This document shows, one piece after another, positions 20,941 through 33,674 of a stretch of 64,000 nucleotides of DNA (positions are counted from its first letter, which is position 1; the number at the start of each line of letters is the position of its first letter). Made by a program: the position numbers and the translations under genes. This stretch comes from Sequoia sempervirens. Lineage: Eukaryota > Streptophyta > Pinopsida > Cupressales > Cupressaceae. Location of the stretch: contig VDFB02000003.1 in NCBI GenBank assembly GCA_007258455.2, positions 40,613,986-40,677,985 of the forward strand. The letters are read 5' to 3'. The notes under the pieces are model-generated. The model saw only the letters and a program-made list of their open reading frames with translations, was not told the DNA's origin and did no database searches.

Positions 20941-23900
20941 ATGGCACCAACCAAGCAGCACTCTGGCCACATTGAATATTTGAAAAGAAACTTGTATGAT
21001 GATTTCCTAGATCAATTTCCATTATCAACAAATGATAGAAGGAAAGGTGTAGTGTTGATGCGAGGGAAAATACTAGGGGAGGGGTTAGTGTGTAATTATT
21101 CCAAAATTACCAATGCTAGGGTTCCTCTCACCGGCTTAGAAATGTTCAGATTATGGTATGGACAGAGGAATTTTCCTCACCCTTTTTCAAATGGATGTAT
21201 GTATGACATGGGGAAGCTGGTTGTACCAAATGTATTCCCTGATGTGGACTTACTTAGGGCAGTGGCCACGAGGTATGACCCTATTACACGGGTAATTAGG
21301 GATAATGATGGAGGGGTGCTACTAGAAATTAACAGAGAAGATATCCAATAGATTTTTGATTTGAGTGAGCCAAGTGAAGACTTGGTTCTTATCAACCTTG
21401 AGGAAATGAAGCAGGAGTATGCAAAGCTGAAATATTTTTTTAGGGCTAAGCTGCTTCCACCTCATCTGGTCAGGGCAGGAGGTTCACAATTTCATATTAG
21501 CCCTAGTGACCAGGAACCTTTTAGATTGAATTATTTTGCAAAACCTTTCCTAGCCACTTTCTATTCATTACGTTAGATTTTGGGTTTTAGTCCTGGTGTG
21601 GTAATGCCTATTGCGTACATGTTCATGGGGGTACAAATACAACACCCTAACTTCTCTGTGACATATGACTTTGCTTCTTTCTTGGCTGAGAGGATACATG
21701 AAGGGCTGTCAAAGCTACAGAAAAATGATACTGGTACTCAATTCTTTTGGTATTCTATGCTGATGCATATGTTTCTATTTAGGAATGTTGATTTATTTTC
21801 TAATAAGATGAAATTAAGGCAATTAGTTAATGGAGAAAGGTTGCCAGTACAGATATGAGCTAAAAATTTATCCTATAATAAGTAAAGCACCAGTTATGTG
21901 CAATTTGATAATTGTTTTGCTTCTAGATTAAGGGCTAGATTGATGGTGAATGTACCTAGGATCCCTGGGGAATTGCATGATTTCCTCGGGCCAAAGGGGA
22001 GGAAGCCAGAGTTGAGGGTTTACCATAACTGGGGTGACATTATCCCATACCCAATCAACACTATCTTCAAAGTATATGGATTTCAGGGAGCCCCTCACAT
22101 ACTGCCATACAATGTGCCACCAAGAGTAGGTTTTGCAGAAGTTATGTGGCAGATAGGTTGAATTCATGAAGAAAACCTCACTGGAAGGTGGAAAGGAACA
22201 TTCTTCCCTGATTATACAGTGGTGTCTGACTTTGTATTTTCAAAGGGAGGTTGGACACATTTTGATAAATTCTTTGTTGATTACCATTTGAGATGTGGTC
22301 CAAGGTGACAACATGATTTTGAGGGTTTCTTTGCTCTCTTCAGACAAAGAATAAAATCTAAAAAATTTGCACATGAGTTCAACTTCCCCGAGGACCTAAT
22401 TAGAAATGAATTTGATCTAAATAAACAGGAGTTGAACAAGGAGAAATGGATAGCTTATAGTAAGCTACTGGATGTTGTGCATGAAATGGATCCAAAGTAT
22501 GATCCACTATTGGAGTTCAGTCCATACCATAAGAAAATTGATTTTCTAATGAAAAACTTCAAGGAAATTATGGAAACCTTCAGAACTAAAAAGATAAATT
22601 TAAGGCTAAGTCTGGGTATGCAAGAACAAAGTGTTGGACCAATTGAAACAAGGTCAGTATACCAGCCTACAGAAAAGCAACCCATCTATAGAAAGAAAAA
22701 GGATAGTAGTAGTGATGAAGAGGAAGTAGATAGGAAGGGGAAGCAAATAATGAAGGTGCCTCCATGACCAGGTACAAAATTCAAAGTACCTGGGGTAGTT
22801 AAGATCATTGATTTAAATTCATCACCAAAAGATAGTCCCCCATCACCACCATCTGAGCCAAGCCCTAAGAGGCAGATAACTGATCACCCACATGAGGATC
22901 TGACAGATGAAATTATTGTTACTGATCAGGACATGCAGGTTGGTATGCTTGCCCCTCCTAGGTTAGCTAAATTGGTTTTGTCCGATTTAGATATGAAAGG
23001 TAAAAGTGTGCAAGATGCAATAATGGAAGCATACAGGGAGTTTTTAGATGACAATACATTTGTGAAAACTCCTGTATTCTTGCAATTGGCATGGAGAATG
23101 AAATTTGAAGAGTATCAAGATAAATACAGGGAGAGAAGGGAACTAAGGCCTGACAGGTCAGACCAGGAGACTGATGAAGAAGTAAAAGTTGAATTGATGG
23201 AAGAGTTCAAGAACATCACTCCTGAAGAAGGAAGACAACTAGTGTGTCAGGCTAGTGTATTTCTTTTGCTTGAGTGGGATATTGTAGATGCAATAGCTTT
23301 TAATGCTATTATGAAGTCCAAGAATCCTTTTCAAGATTCTGAGGAAGAGGTTAAGGCATCATTGTAAAACTCTTCCTTCAGTGAAGAATATGAGACCTTG
23401 GCAATTTGGGCATTGGCTCCACAAGGGAGAAAACTAGATATTGCTGATATTAATCCAAATTTCAGAGGAGGATTAATAATAAAGAGAGCTTCAAAGACTT
23501 CAACAACCGAGGCCACTAATTTAACTGTAAATGTGGCCAAATTGGCCCAAAGGACTGCTGAAAGGAAGAGCCTAATGGAGAAGTATAACATTTTGATTGA
23601 AGAATATAGTAAAATGCAACAGAGGAGTGTTGAATTGCAAACTGAAGTGGAAAGGTTCAGATATAGAAAGATTGGGGAAACATCAAATGCTCCAAGAACC
23701 AATACATTACCTCCCATAGCAAGGTCAATGCTTCCTGCTTCTCCAATTTTTTCCACACCAGGGTCTCCCATTCAGAATTCTGCTCTCATCGCTCCTCTAG
23801 AAAAAATTAATGAAGAAACTGAGTGCTCTATTGATCCAATGAAGAGGCAACTCATACAAAAAATTGATGAATTACAAACATCATTAAGGATAACAGAAGA

Positions 23901-24567
23901 GGGATTTATTTCAAAGGAAAAGGAGATTGTTACTACTGTTTTAGAGCACTTAAATGAAGGGGTAGATAGTAAATTGCAATCTGTACATTCTTTATATTCT
24001 TTGTTGTTGGAAGCAATAAAGAATATTGATAGGGATCAGGAGATAGTGGTACAAATAATTAAAAATTGGATCCCTAGGGCTAATGATCTGGATATCATGA
24101 ATAAACCCTCAAGGTTTGATATAAATAATAGGCCCCAATCATTGAAGCCTACTCATGTGTTAGTAAAATCATTACAAGGTTTTCAAACCCCACTAGATGA
24201 TTTGAGTAGGAATATTAAAGAGTTGGTAAAAAAATTTAATGATTGGGATAACACATTGTTACCTAATATAATTGATGAGCAGGGGAAAATCAAAACACTC
24301 CAACAATGGCAGGATCAAGCAAATAAGGTCATCAATAATCAAATTAAATTAATTTGTGATGACTCAGATTATGATTTGTTTGTGAGTTGTATGGATAAGA
24401 TTATTGGTACCAACTCATTTTTGGAGTCTTTTGAAAGAGATGCGAATCAAGTAGCGGTTAAGTATATGCCTTATAGTACAAAGGTAAATGAGGTGATTAA
24501 TTTTAACTGGCCTACTGATGAAGAATACCAGAAGTGGGTAGCCAAGTATTTGAATGATGATGAGTAA
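20941..24567 (+). pseudogene. Unknown protein, 1,208-codon frame with eight in-frame stops and no frameshift
   Basis: Starts AAGATGGCA (good plant start context) with MAPTKQHSGHIEYL. One frame runs to a TAA at 24565, broken at codons 137 (TAG), 212 (TAG), 306 (TGA), 315 (TAA), 407 (TGA), 456 (TGA), 609 (TGA) and 809 (TAA). Every stop is one transition from a sense codon, and there is no indel in 3.6 kb. Codons 1-560 look globular (GGVLLEINREDIQ, GGSQFHISPSDQEPFRLNYF, YHNWGDIIPYPINTIFKVYG). Then come an acidic SSSDEEE and a proline-rich PPSPPSEPSPKR linker, a second folded part (codons about 660-860), and coiled-coil-like segments (about 872-910 and 967-1030). The first part faintly recalls plant mobile-element domains, but I do not recognise the family. 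A partial second copy is at 10047-10205. Confidence 0.8.
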
Positions 24568-26050
24568 AAGAGTGTGGACTATGGACAGGTGGAAAATATG
24601 ATGCTACGGTTACAACAGTCCCAGTTTTGTATTGATGACTTTCTCGGTATGGGTTTCTTGTGGTTTTTGAATCGCATCAACTTTCCTTAGTCGACATGAT
24701 GAACATGAATATGCTCCAGGATGATTGCAGTTGTAACAATTTTTGGAATATCATCAGGTGCTCTAATTGGTTGGTGTCATGTGTAATTTCTGGCCTGAAG
24801 CTTGTTTGGTCCTTCATTTTTCTATAAGAAGGATTTCAAGGCCAGAAGTACGGGTTAGCAAGTTAGATAATTTTGATCGAGTCTAGGCGAAGTTGCAGAG
24901 CTAATTGTAAAGATCAATGGTTTTAGAGAGAAATGCAATTTAGGTTCTGAGTCACTCTGTGATAGGTTTTAAGTTCATGAGGATTTAATGTTGCATAATA
25001 GTATTAGCATTTGAATCGAAATGATAATTTCAAGATCGTCTCTCTCCATTATATGTGTATATCTGACCTTTGAATAAAATAACTAAGGGTTGTTTCATTC
25101 AGCTCACTGTTGTAGCGTGTATGATTCTATTTTAGCTTTAATTCAAGGAATTAATTAAAATACATGAATGGGATTATAAGCAGATATGTTCTACATATCC
25201 GATGGTTTTAGAGAAATGCAATTTAGGTTTTGAGTCATTATGCAACAGGTTTTGAGTTCATAGAGATTTAATGTTGTATAATAGTACTAGCATTTGAGTT
25301 GAAATGAAAATTCAAGCTCATGTCTCTCCATTGTACATGCATATCTGAACTTTGGATGAGATAACTAAGGGTTGTTTTATCCATCTCACTATTGTGGTGT
25401 GTATGATTCTATTTTAGATTTAATTCAAGGAATTAATCAAAATGCTTGAATGGGATTATAGGCGGATATGTGTTGTATAAGGATTTGATAAGTAGTCTTG
25501 GGTTAGAATGCATACTGATGAAATTGTAATGCAATATTGTCAGGGATCTTATATGTGATGAATTAAATCTATTATAAACCTGTAGATGCTTATGAATTTG
25601 ACTCCTGCAATGGATATATGGAACTGATCTAAGTTGTAATTATTCGTGTAGTTCAGTATTTGTTTGTCTTTGCCTAGAGCTTGCTACAAATTGCAAATCA
25701 TTGACTATCTTATACAATGGATTGTGTTTAGTTATCTCACGCTCCAGATAGTTGATATTGTCTAAGAACAACCAATTCTAATTGATATTATCTTATCGTG
25801 TTGAACTATTAAGTGAGATCATATGCTATTGTTAATGGTGTTTATAATAATGGTGCGTAGGATTGAAATATTAATAAGGGATCACCTCCTAGGTCTTGGC
25901 AAGAGTCTTATGTAGGAGGCTTTAAAGTCCTCACGGGTGGTCTAGGTCCTTCAAGCTACTCAGATTGAATTCGGCAATTCCATAGATATATTAGAAGACA
26001 AACCTGGTTACATTGTAAAAAGAACCAATATACACATCAACCACTAAACA
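24568..26050. repeat. 3' flank of the long frame with a 291-bp tandem duplication
   Basis: 24908-25195 is repeated at 25199-25478 (GGTTTTAGAGA...AAATGCAATTTAGGTT, then TTTAATGTTG(C/T)ATAATAGTA and GGAATTAAT(T/C)AAAAT). No coding sequence recognised. The remainder to 26050 may be 3' untranslated or terminal sequence of the element that brought in the long frame. Confidence 0.7.
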
Positions 26051-26338
26051 ACCACCTCTACAACTGACTTTTTAATCTTTTATGATCACATGAAACATAA
26101 AACACACTAATTTCAATGTTGTTAACATCACTATTGAAATGTTTTAATTTTTTGACCTTTCAAACATTAAAAGGTACATCATTAAATTAATCATATAATG
26201 GCATAAAATTAAAAACATCATGAATTAATTATGTAACCACATAATTCAAATATAATTCTATCAAGAAATTAATATCAAATAGATAATAATCGCATAATTT
26301 ATAAATTTCAATGTCATTGATCTTCTCTTCATCCAACT

Positions 26339-29300
26339 TCTTTGTCCAGATTATCCGATCCAGATTCAACATTGTAAGGATTGATCATATCATCATCGTC
26401 GTCATCAATATTAGTTTTGATAATGTCATCATCCACATGGATATCATCTTCATGAACATTAACTCCTACATCATCATGATCTAGTTCCTCCTCTTCGACA
26501 TCTTCATCAGGCACATCATCAACTAATTGTTGATCCTAATCATCATGCACATCATCTTCTAGTTCTTCGATATCTTCTTCTTCCACCACATTATACTTAC
26601 CGGCCTTCCTGGATCATGTCTAACAAAATGACCAATATAGTTTACCCGGAACCTCTGAGTAAAATACCTGCTCACATTGGCTTGGAAGAACATATGACTC
26701 ATTTCCAGCTCGCTCAATCAACCTTGTATTAACCATGGTAAATCCATTATCATGTTCAATAACAGTTCTCTCAAGATCATTTTCATTCAATTGTAGCTTG
26801 TACGATAGGACGATGAGCAAAATTAATCTGAAGGACTTAAAGTCACACTCAAGTATATCATCCAAAATCCCATAGTATCAATTTTCTGTGACTTTTGGAT
26901 GTATGTCACTTCTAGATGAAACATTAGTCACCTGAAAGATTGTAGTTATACCAGAATCACAAGTTTTCTTCATGTCATCCAACATTTTGATTCAAAATTT
27001 ATGACCATTGCACCACATAGCCTTGTGGTGTTTCACCTGTAATATGTCAAACATGTGTACCATTGCAATATTGTCGGGCCAGATAAACATATTTATTCTT
27101 GGCCGAATGTATGCAAAGAGAACAATCTCAACATATATATATATAAATAAATATACTTGAAAATAATTAAATAATATGGGTGATTATTATATTTATACGT
27201 ACCTGTTTATCTCTTAAACCATATGCTAAATCAATTTCCCTTTGTGTAACATTGAAATCTCCATTACGATGAGCTTCTTAACCAATGAAGCCACACCTTC
27301 CCATGTTAATGTGCAACCAAATTGTTGACATCGTTCAATCCATACTGTCATCCAATCAAGATTGTTTGCAATGTACAAATGTAGTGCATCCCAATTTCAA
27401 CCAACTATACTAAAAAAATTGAAATTCACAAAAGACGATAATTAGTTAAATACAAGATACAACCTTAATTTATAATTGATGTATATTGAAGATTAAAATT
27501 AAATATAATAACATACAAAAACCATATGTAAAATGTATTCCAAATTAATTCCATGACCATCCTTCATAATTACCTCTCACTTTCCTCAATCTACCTTTCC
27601 CAATTAGGTACTCCCCTTTGAATTTGTTAATGGATTTGGGATCCCAAATGCGATCTACATGGATCTTTGCTGCAAACTTAAGAAGATATTCACTAATGTA
27701 CACCATGGTTTGGTGGCATACCATATATCCCCTCAAACCATAGAACCCCCTCGTGGATGTGCCTTTTGTCTAATCAATTCTTCTAAAATTTCAAGTGTCT
27801 CTCAACCATCCACATTGACCTTGTGTGTACAGGTCCACACAATTAAATCTCCTCAACTTGGTGTATGAGGTAGTGTTCTTGTGCATTGAAAAATGTTGAA
27901 GGTAGACACTTTTGCATTTCACACATTAGACGAGAAATTTTTCTCTTCCAATAATTTATATCTTCTTTATGGATTTCTTTAGATGATATCCATCTACAAG
28001 TGATTCAAGGTGCAAATACATTAACGAGATTTAACAAAAATATATAGGATATTACATAACAAGTAAAACAAATGGAAATTATAAGATGTATACAACAAAT
28101 TGAAAAAATTTCACCATTTACCCTCATGTATTTTCCAAGATCATATATAACTTGCTTGACATTGTTGTCAAAGTTTTCCGGAGAGATAGAGGTGTAGAAC
28201 GCATCGCAACAATTATAAAATGATCTTTTCATTATTTTTCCAAAAGTAGTAAACACAATACACTAAAAAGTACATGCATTATACAAGGTATATAATATAC
28301 TAGAATAATTATTTTAAATGCAGGCATGCCAATCATATGCATTTTCATCGCTAAATTGAAATTCACGCTTCTTTGTTATTATATTGTTTATGTTCTAACA
28401 ACCTGCGGGAAATCAAACTTTTGCAGACTTATTTATAAAGATTGCTTTGCTGCTTCGTTAATAACCAAGGAAGGGCTCTTATATTAATTTGGTCTCCATT
28501 GCTATTTAATTGAATGACATTTTTTATTGCATGATTGGCTTCCCTAATGTCACTACAAATTTTGACAATTTTTTTCTTTGTCATGCCTTTCATCCAATAT
28601 TTTTCATAATGTTTTTGTTATATTCTTTCTGATATGCATTGTATCAAACAAATGCACAATTTGTAGTTTCTCATAGTAGGGCAACCTACTAAATTGTCTC
28701 GGATAACTTTCACCGGTAGTTTAATTAATAATGCCTTGATGACCTTCATGAAGCATATAAGTTAAAAAATTAACAATGAAAATCATTGTCAATTACAACA
28801 TGTGTAAACACAACACAATATAAAAATATAAATTCAAAACATATCATATATGATAGATAAAAAATTTGATCCTATGTATAACCTTGATGATTAATTCTAT
28901 TATATTCCAACTTTCATAGGCGAGGTGGCATTCTTTTGTGGTTTTGATGTGTCCTCTTTCCCATTGAAAGATAAGCCAAGAGTTCGATACTTATGATTTC
29001 TATGGAGGAAGTGCCTATACCATCAAACACCTACTTTCCTAAACTTGTTGAACGACTTCCAGATTCTCATCTTGGACCACAAATTGGACATGCAATCTTT
29101 CCCTTTGTTTGAAGACCTATGTAAGATCATATATAATTGGATTAAATATGTCAATTTTTATAATTATATATAATGAATAGACTATTTTAAAAGCATACAT
29201 GAAATATTGTTAAAGTGCAGTTGAACATTATAACATACCACAAAAAAGTGTAAGCCTTGGGGCATCATGAATTGTCCATACAAGTATCAGATGGAATTGA

Positions 29301-30945
29301 AATTGTCTTCTTTTGTCCTATTAACCGAGACGCTATACATAGTGACACCTCATTCGATGAATTTAGTAACTCGTCGATAAGAGGCTCGATATACACATTC
29401 ATATCTTTAACTTGGTACTTACCTAGTTGAATGAACATAAAAATTACATAATTATTATAACCATTTTACTGCAATATATATAAATTAATGTACATGGCTA
29501 TTGAATGAAAAAAATATGTCATTATGCAAAAAATAAGACAAATGAGATGCTACTACATTAAAGAAAATTGATGTAAATAAATACCTGGAACAATCATTGA
29601 CAACATTATGTGCTCCCTCTTTATTGACATCCATGGTGGAATATTATTGTTGATAACAAAAACATGCCACATTGAGTAAATAGATCTCAGCTCTCCAAAT
29701 GGATTGACACCGTCCGCTCCCAATGAAATCCTAAGATTACGAGGTTCTTCTTTAAAGTGTAGCCATTTTTCCTCCATGTCCTTAAATGCAGAACCATCCA
29801 CAGGCATTCGAAGAATGTCATGTCCACTTCTATTCCATGCATGGTAATCCATAAATTGCGCTACGCTTTCGCACCTAAATAATTTTTGCATACATGGAAT
29901 AATGAGAACATAACGAAGAACTTTGCAAGGAACCTTTTTTGTTAGTTGATATGTTTGATATCTACTGATATGACATTCTGGGCTTTTCTTTTGCAAATTC
30001 TTGTTGTTTATGATATATAATATAATCATTGAGACATGCATCTATTGCTTGATACTCCATTCCAATATCTTTCATAATGGCACATAAATCTCGGTATGAG
30101 CGAGGTAAAATATTTGATGGTGGTAACAAAAATTCACCAATCAATCTACAACAAAAAATAATTTGTTCATCTAAAGAATATTAATGGTACATATTTCATC
30201 CTTTATTTACTAGTGATGAACCAACAACAATTAAAATAGATTAAAAAAGATGACATACATGACATACCTTAACATCCGTGAGATTGCTATGTTTGATAAA
30301 CCATTCATAACCTTCAAGTTCTACAACAACAATACAACAAAGAGAAGAGTTGTTTTGGAGTTTCAAGGGGCTCGTATGCCTTCTCAAGCTGGTAAACCAT
30401 GAACATAATCAAAGTCATCTTGATCATCATGATCAACTCTGCCACTAAATGTGTCATGGATCAATGTATTCGATACCATCATCTTCAACTGTGTTTTCTG
30501 GCACATGATCATCTTCTTCCATAGGATCATTAACTTCATCTTCGATATTCACAACTCCATGTTCATCCACTTGCAAAACCACATTCTCTGGGCGTGATAA
30601 TCCATATCATCTGCCCTAGGGTGCCCACCTTTATAATAATGATAGACACAAATAAACCATGATCATGATCAAGTGATTATATAGATATATAAAATGTTAA
30701 AACAATATAAACATTTACAAATTCAATCAATATAAACACATATAATGAACAACTTACCAATGGATGATAATCATGCCCCCCTTCAACGTGACCATGCTAC
30801 CTACAATGTTTCTCAGATGTTGTGATTAAAATTCGTCTCGTCTTTAAGCCCTTGCAATTATTGCAAGGACAATAACATATCCCATCACCCTTTCTTTTCA
30901 ATCTAGCCCACAATCTATCAAGTGTCTCTTCATTTTGTTTCAACT
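26339..30945 (-). pseudogene. TNPD: TNPD-type CACTA transposase (tnp2 family), fragmented
   Basis: Catalytic transposase of En/Spm elements, read leftward. A transposase-associated segment (30945-30770) has CYCPCNNCKG and TTSEKHCR. The tnp2 core (30144-29553) begins LLPPSNILPRSYRDL, shifts frame near 29990, and continues ISRYQT, KKVPCKVLRY, MDYHAWNRSGHD, EPRNLRISLGADGVNPFG and YSMWHVFV. Then come YIEPLIDELL (about 29400), WTIHDAPRLT and KGKIACPICGP (about 29110-29310), LPYYEKLQIVHLFDTMHI (about 28680), and GYMVCHQTMVYISEYL (27720). A DUF4216-type domain (VIEHDNGFTMVNTRLI, ASQ-like QCEQVFYSEVPGKLYW; 26865-26620) and an Asp/Glu-rich tail to 26339 complete it. Introns are likely between blocks. 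Multiple stops and frameshifts make it inactive. This assigns the surrounding element to CACTA independently of its ends. Confidence 0.88.
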
Positions 30946-30949
30946 ATTA

Positions 30950-33560
30950 TCCGACATGATTTTTTTTTACTGCTTGATATTTAGATCTTCAAAAATATCA
31001 AACTCACACTCTAATAATTTTTATTCATAGATAGGTAACATAATCTAATAATTCTAATATTTTACACCAAAAAAATTTGGCATGCAACCACCCCTAAAAG
31101 AGAAGATAGTTTGAAGTTAATGACCCCAAAAAACACTTTAAAATACTAATTCCAAAACTTATTAAATTATGATTTTACTATGATTTCCAACCGTTAAGGC
31201 TCCTAAAATCAGAATATTGAACTTGATCACAAACTTCCTACAACAATGGTGGTAGCGAGCTAGTAAGAGCAAGTGACCCATTCCTAAGGAGCAACAAGTC
31301 AGAATCATCATTACTAATGTCAATACGGATGTATTATTTTAGTTAAAGATGCAATGTGTCACTTCTTATGACAAGCTTATCCCTAGGGCCCTCAACATTG
31401 AGAGAGCCCTAATAAAAAACAACAGAAGCATTCGTAAGAGCATGATTAGGGTACAAACCCTAGGCCTCCGTAGAAACATAAACAATAACTATAGCGGATT
31501 AGTGAGGTTGCAATACTAGAAAGATTAAGACAGTGTAGGTAATAAAAAAAATTGCAATCTAAATATTGTAGCCAATAACAAGCACACTATGTAGCTTAAT
31601 GACATTTGTAAATGCAATCTATGCTAAGAAGAATGACAGTCATTTGAGATGTGACAGTCAAAAAGAGGCTGAACAGTGAGAAGATAATAAAGCTCAAACC
31701 TTGCATAGTAAAGTGGAGATGTTAACAGTGAGTTTCCTTACCCCCTTGCTGACCTTAAGAGTTTTTCAAATTCTTTTGGTAGTGTTAGACAAGGAAAATG
31801 CAATCAGGGAATGACTGACCAAATGAAGTAACAGTGGTAATCATAGGTTCAATGTTTCTTCTTAGCCATTAATGTATAATGGAGGTAGTGGATTGCATGT
31901 TTGAGCAGTGTTTTGAGACTCATCAAAGATGGGAGAATAGTGAATAATACCTTGTGGACTGTGAAGTAGTGTCAGTAAGGTTGAAGGATCTTAAGAACTA
32001 CAATACCATGAAACAATGAGTTCCCTGTAGTAATTAAGTAGGCAGTCTATAGGGCATAATTTGATTTTATAGAAGGATGCTCATGAAAGGAATCTTCAAG
32101 TGATAGTGAGTGATTTGTTTGAGATTGCAGCTGAGGGTGCAATACCTAGTCTTAAAGGAAGTTAGCAAAGCAATAAATGTGCAAGAAAATTGAATCGTAC
32201 ACACCAAACAATTCACAATGTTATCTTCCATAATGCCTTGAGTTTGAAGACACAAATCTCATTGTATCTTCATGATGAAAGTGGTGACCTTAATGGTCAA
32301 TCGCTCGCAACCATGATTTTAAAACATGCTATTGTGCTTATGGAGGCAATATTTAAGCAAGGCAGTGAGTGGTGGTTTGGAACAATGGCAGGTATGAAGG
32401 ACTTGCTTTATATGCATACTATGGAGTCTGGTATAGACAATGTTCTTAGAAGATATTGAAGGTGGATTATGGAACTCAAGGGTTACCATGAAAAGGATTA
32501 AAGCAAAGATTGAGATCTATTTAAAAGCCATGGTCATGAAGATATTAAAGAAGTCACATGCAAAACCCTAGTAGCTGGAGTAATGAATACAGTGCCAAAG
32601 GGATAGTGTGCTGGGGCAGATTTAGGAGATCTCCACATTATCTAATTATAGGGAAATACATCATTTATTTATTTTTTTAATTAAAAGAAATAATTCTAAA
32701 CCCTATATAGGATACATTGATACTTTAAAAGCCTTTGAAGGAATTTGAGATTATGCAAATATATGTCAACATTCATAAGGTTTAGAAAATCTTGATCACT
32801 CTCTAGAATAGCCCATTAAACATGGGTTGTGCTTGAATGCACTACATAATTGATATAACACAACCACTCTGCATATCAACCAGAGTTACAGGCTCTTTAT
32901 TGCAGCAAGAGGTAATCACTCTTCGATCATGCTATAATTATATCCTAACCTGTTAAATTTGAGACAACCTGAATGCACCCAATGATGATTAAAACCTACA
33001 TTATACAACCTGAATTAACTACATTATATGAGTGCCTCCATTTCTATCACAACATAGCCACATTAAACTTGGGTCACACATGAATGCATCCTGTATTTGT
33101 TATAGCACAACTGTGCCACATGACCAATAGAGTTATGGACCACATAATTACAGTCACAAGAATTTGTTCCTTGGTTGTGATCTTATGGTGATTCCACACA
33201 ACAAAATATGGACATGAAATTCTTAGAACCCTTAACCTCTAAAAATGAAATCTGATGAGATGTTGCTTTTAAATATGATTTTCAAATCTGGAACTACAAA
33301 TCTGACTTCACAACTGAATTCTACAAAAAGACAATGACTACCCTCAACCTGGCAATATCTTCTTGAATTTTTTTGATTTTTCCCAAGAAAATTGTCCTTA
33401 GTTCTCCACAAACTGTCTCAAGAAGAGCAAAACACTATCGCAATAAATCAAGCGCGAAGTCACTTTTCTTTATGTTGGCCACAATTTGATTTTTTTATTT
33501 TTCATGTTTATCGAAAATTCGAAAAAAATGATAGCCAACATTTCGACGAACGTCGGGGAT
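30950..33560. other. 5' region of the CACTA element, no gene recognised
   Basis: Between the first recognised transposase block and the right terminus, where En/Spm elements usually have promoter, leader and a first intron. An open stretch on the plus strand at 32190-32459 has no recognisable domain. No repeats stood out. Confidence 0.45.
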
Positions 33561-33674
33561 AAACTTTCAAAAATTGGAAATTACACATCAAATTTTACAA
33601 GCACCTAACGAACATCGAATTTTACATATTTCATAGGACAGTTTCGTTGGATTTTGCAGTTAAATGTATTAGTG
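33530..33674 (-). repeat. CACTA right terminus and subterminal region
   Basis: Ends ...TGTATTAGTG at 33674 followed by the AAA target duplication. Subterminal words TTCGACGAACGTCGG and CTAACGAACATCG resemble those at the left end. Confidence 0.75.

Larger units (their letters stand above)
2664..33674 (-). mobile_element. CACTA (En/Spm) DNA transposon, about 31 kb, with captured cargo
   Basis: The left end is CACTACTGAATTTGAC and the right end is ATGTATTAGTG, whose complement is CACTAATACAT: the CACTA...TAGTG ends of this superfamily. It is flanked by a 3-bp duplication AAA (2661-2663, 33675-33677), and the LTR it interrupts reads through when it is removed. Transposase-type genes lie on the minus strand: TNPD-like at 26339-30945 and TNPA-like at 4048-6482. 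This matches the canonical TNPD-then-TNPA order, so the element's 5' end is at 33674. About 17-18 kb of unrelated material separates the two genes. A 100-base assembly gap lies inside. Confidence 0.87.

Noticed and set aside
20941..24567. Recoding or an altered genetic code as an explanation of the stops
   Set aside because: Stops are of all three kinds and the same pattern occurs in other dead transposon genes; C-to-T decay explains them more simply.
29553..30144. Two separate overlapping minus-strand genes
   Set aside because: They are one tnp2 transposase core split by a frameshift near 29990; the residue order continues across the break.
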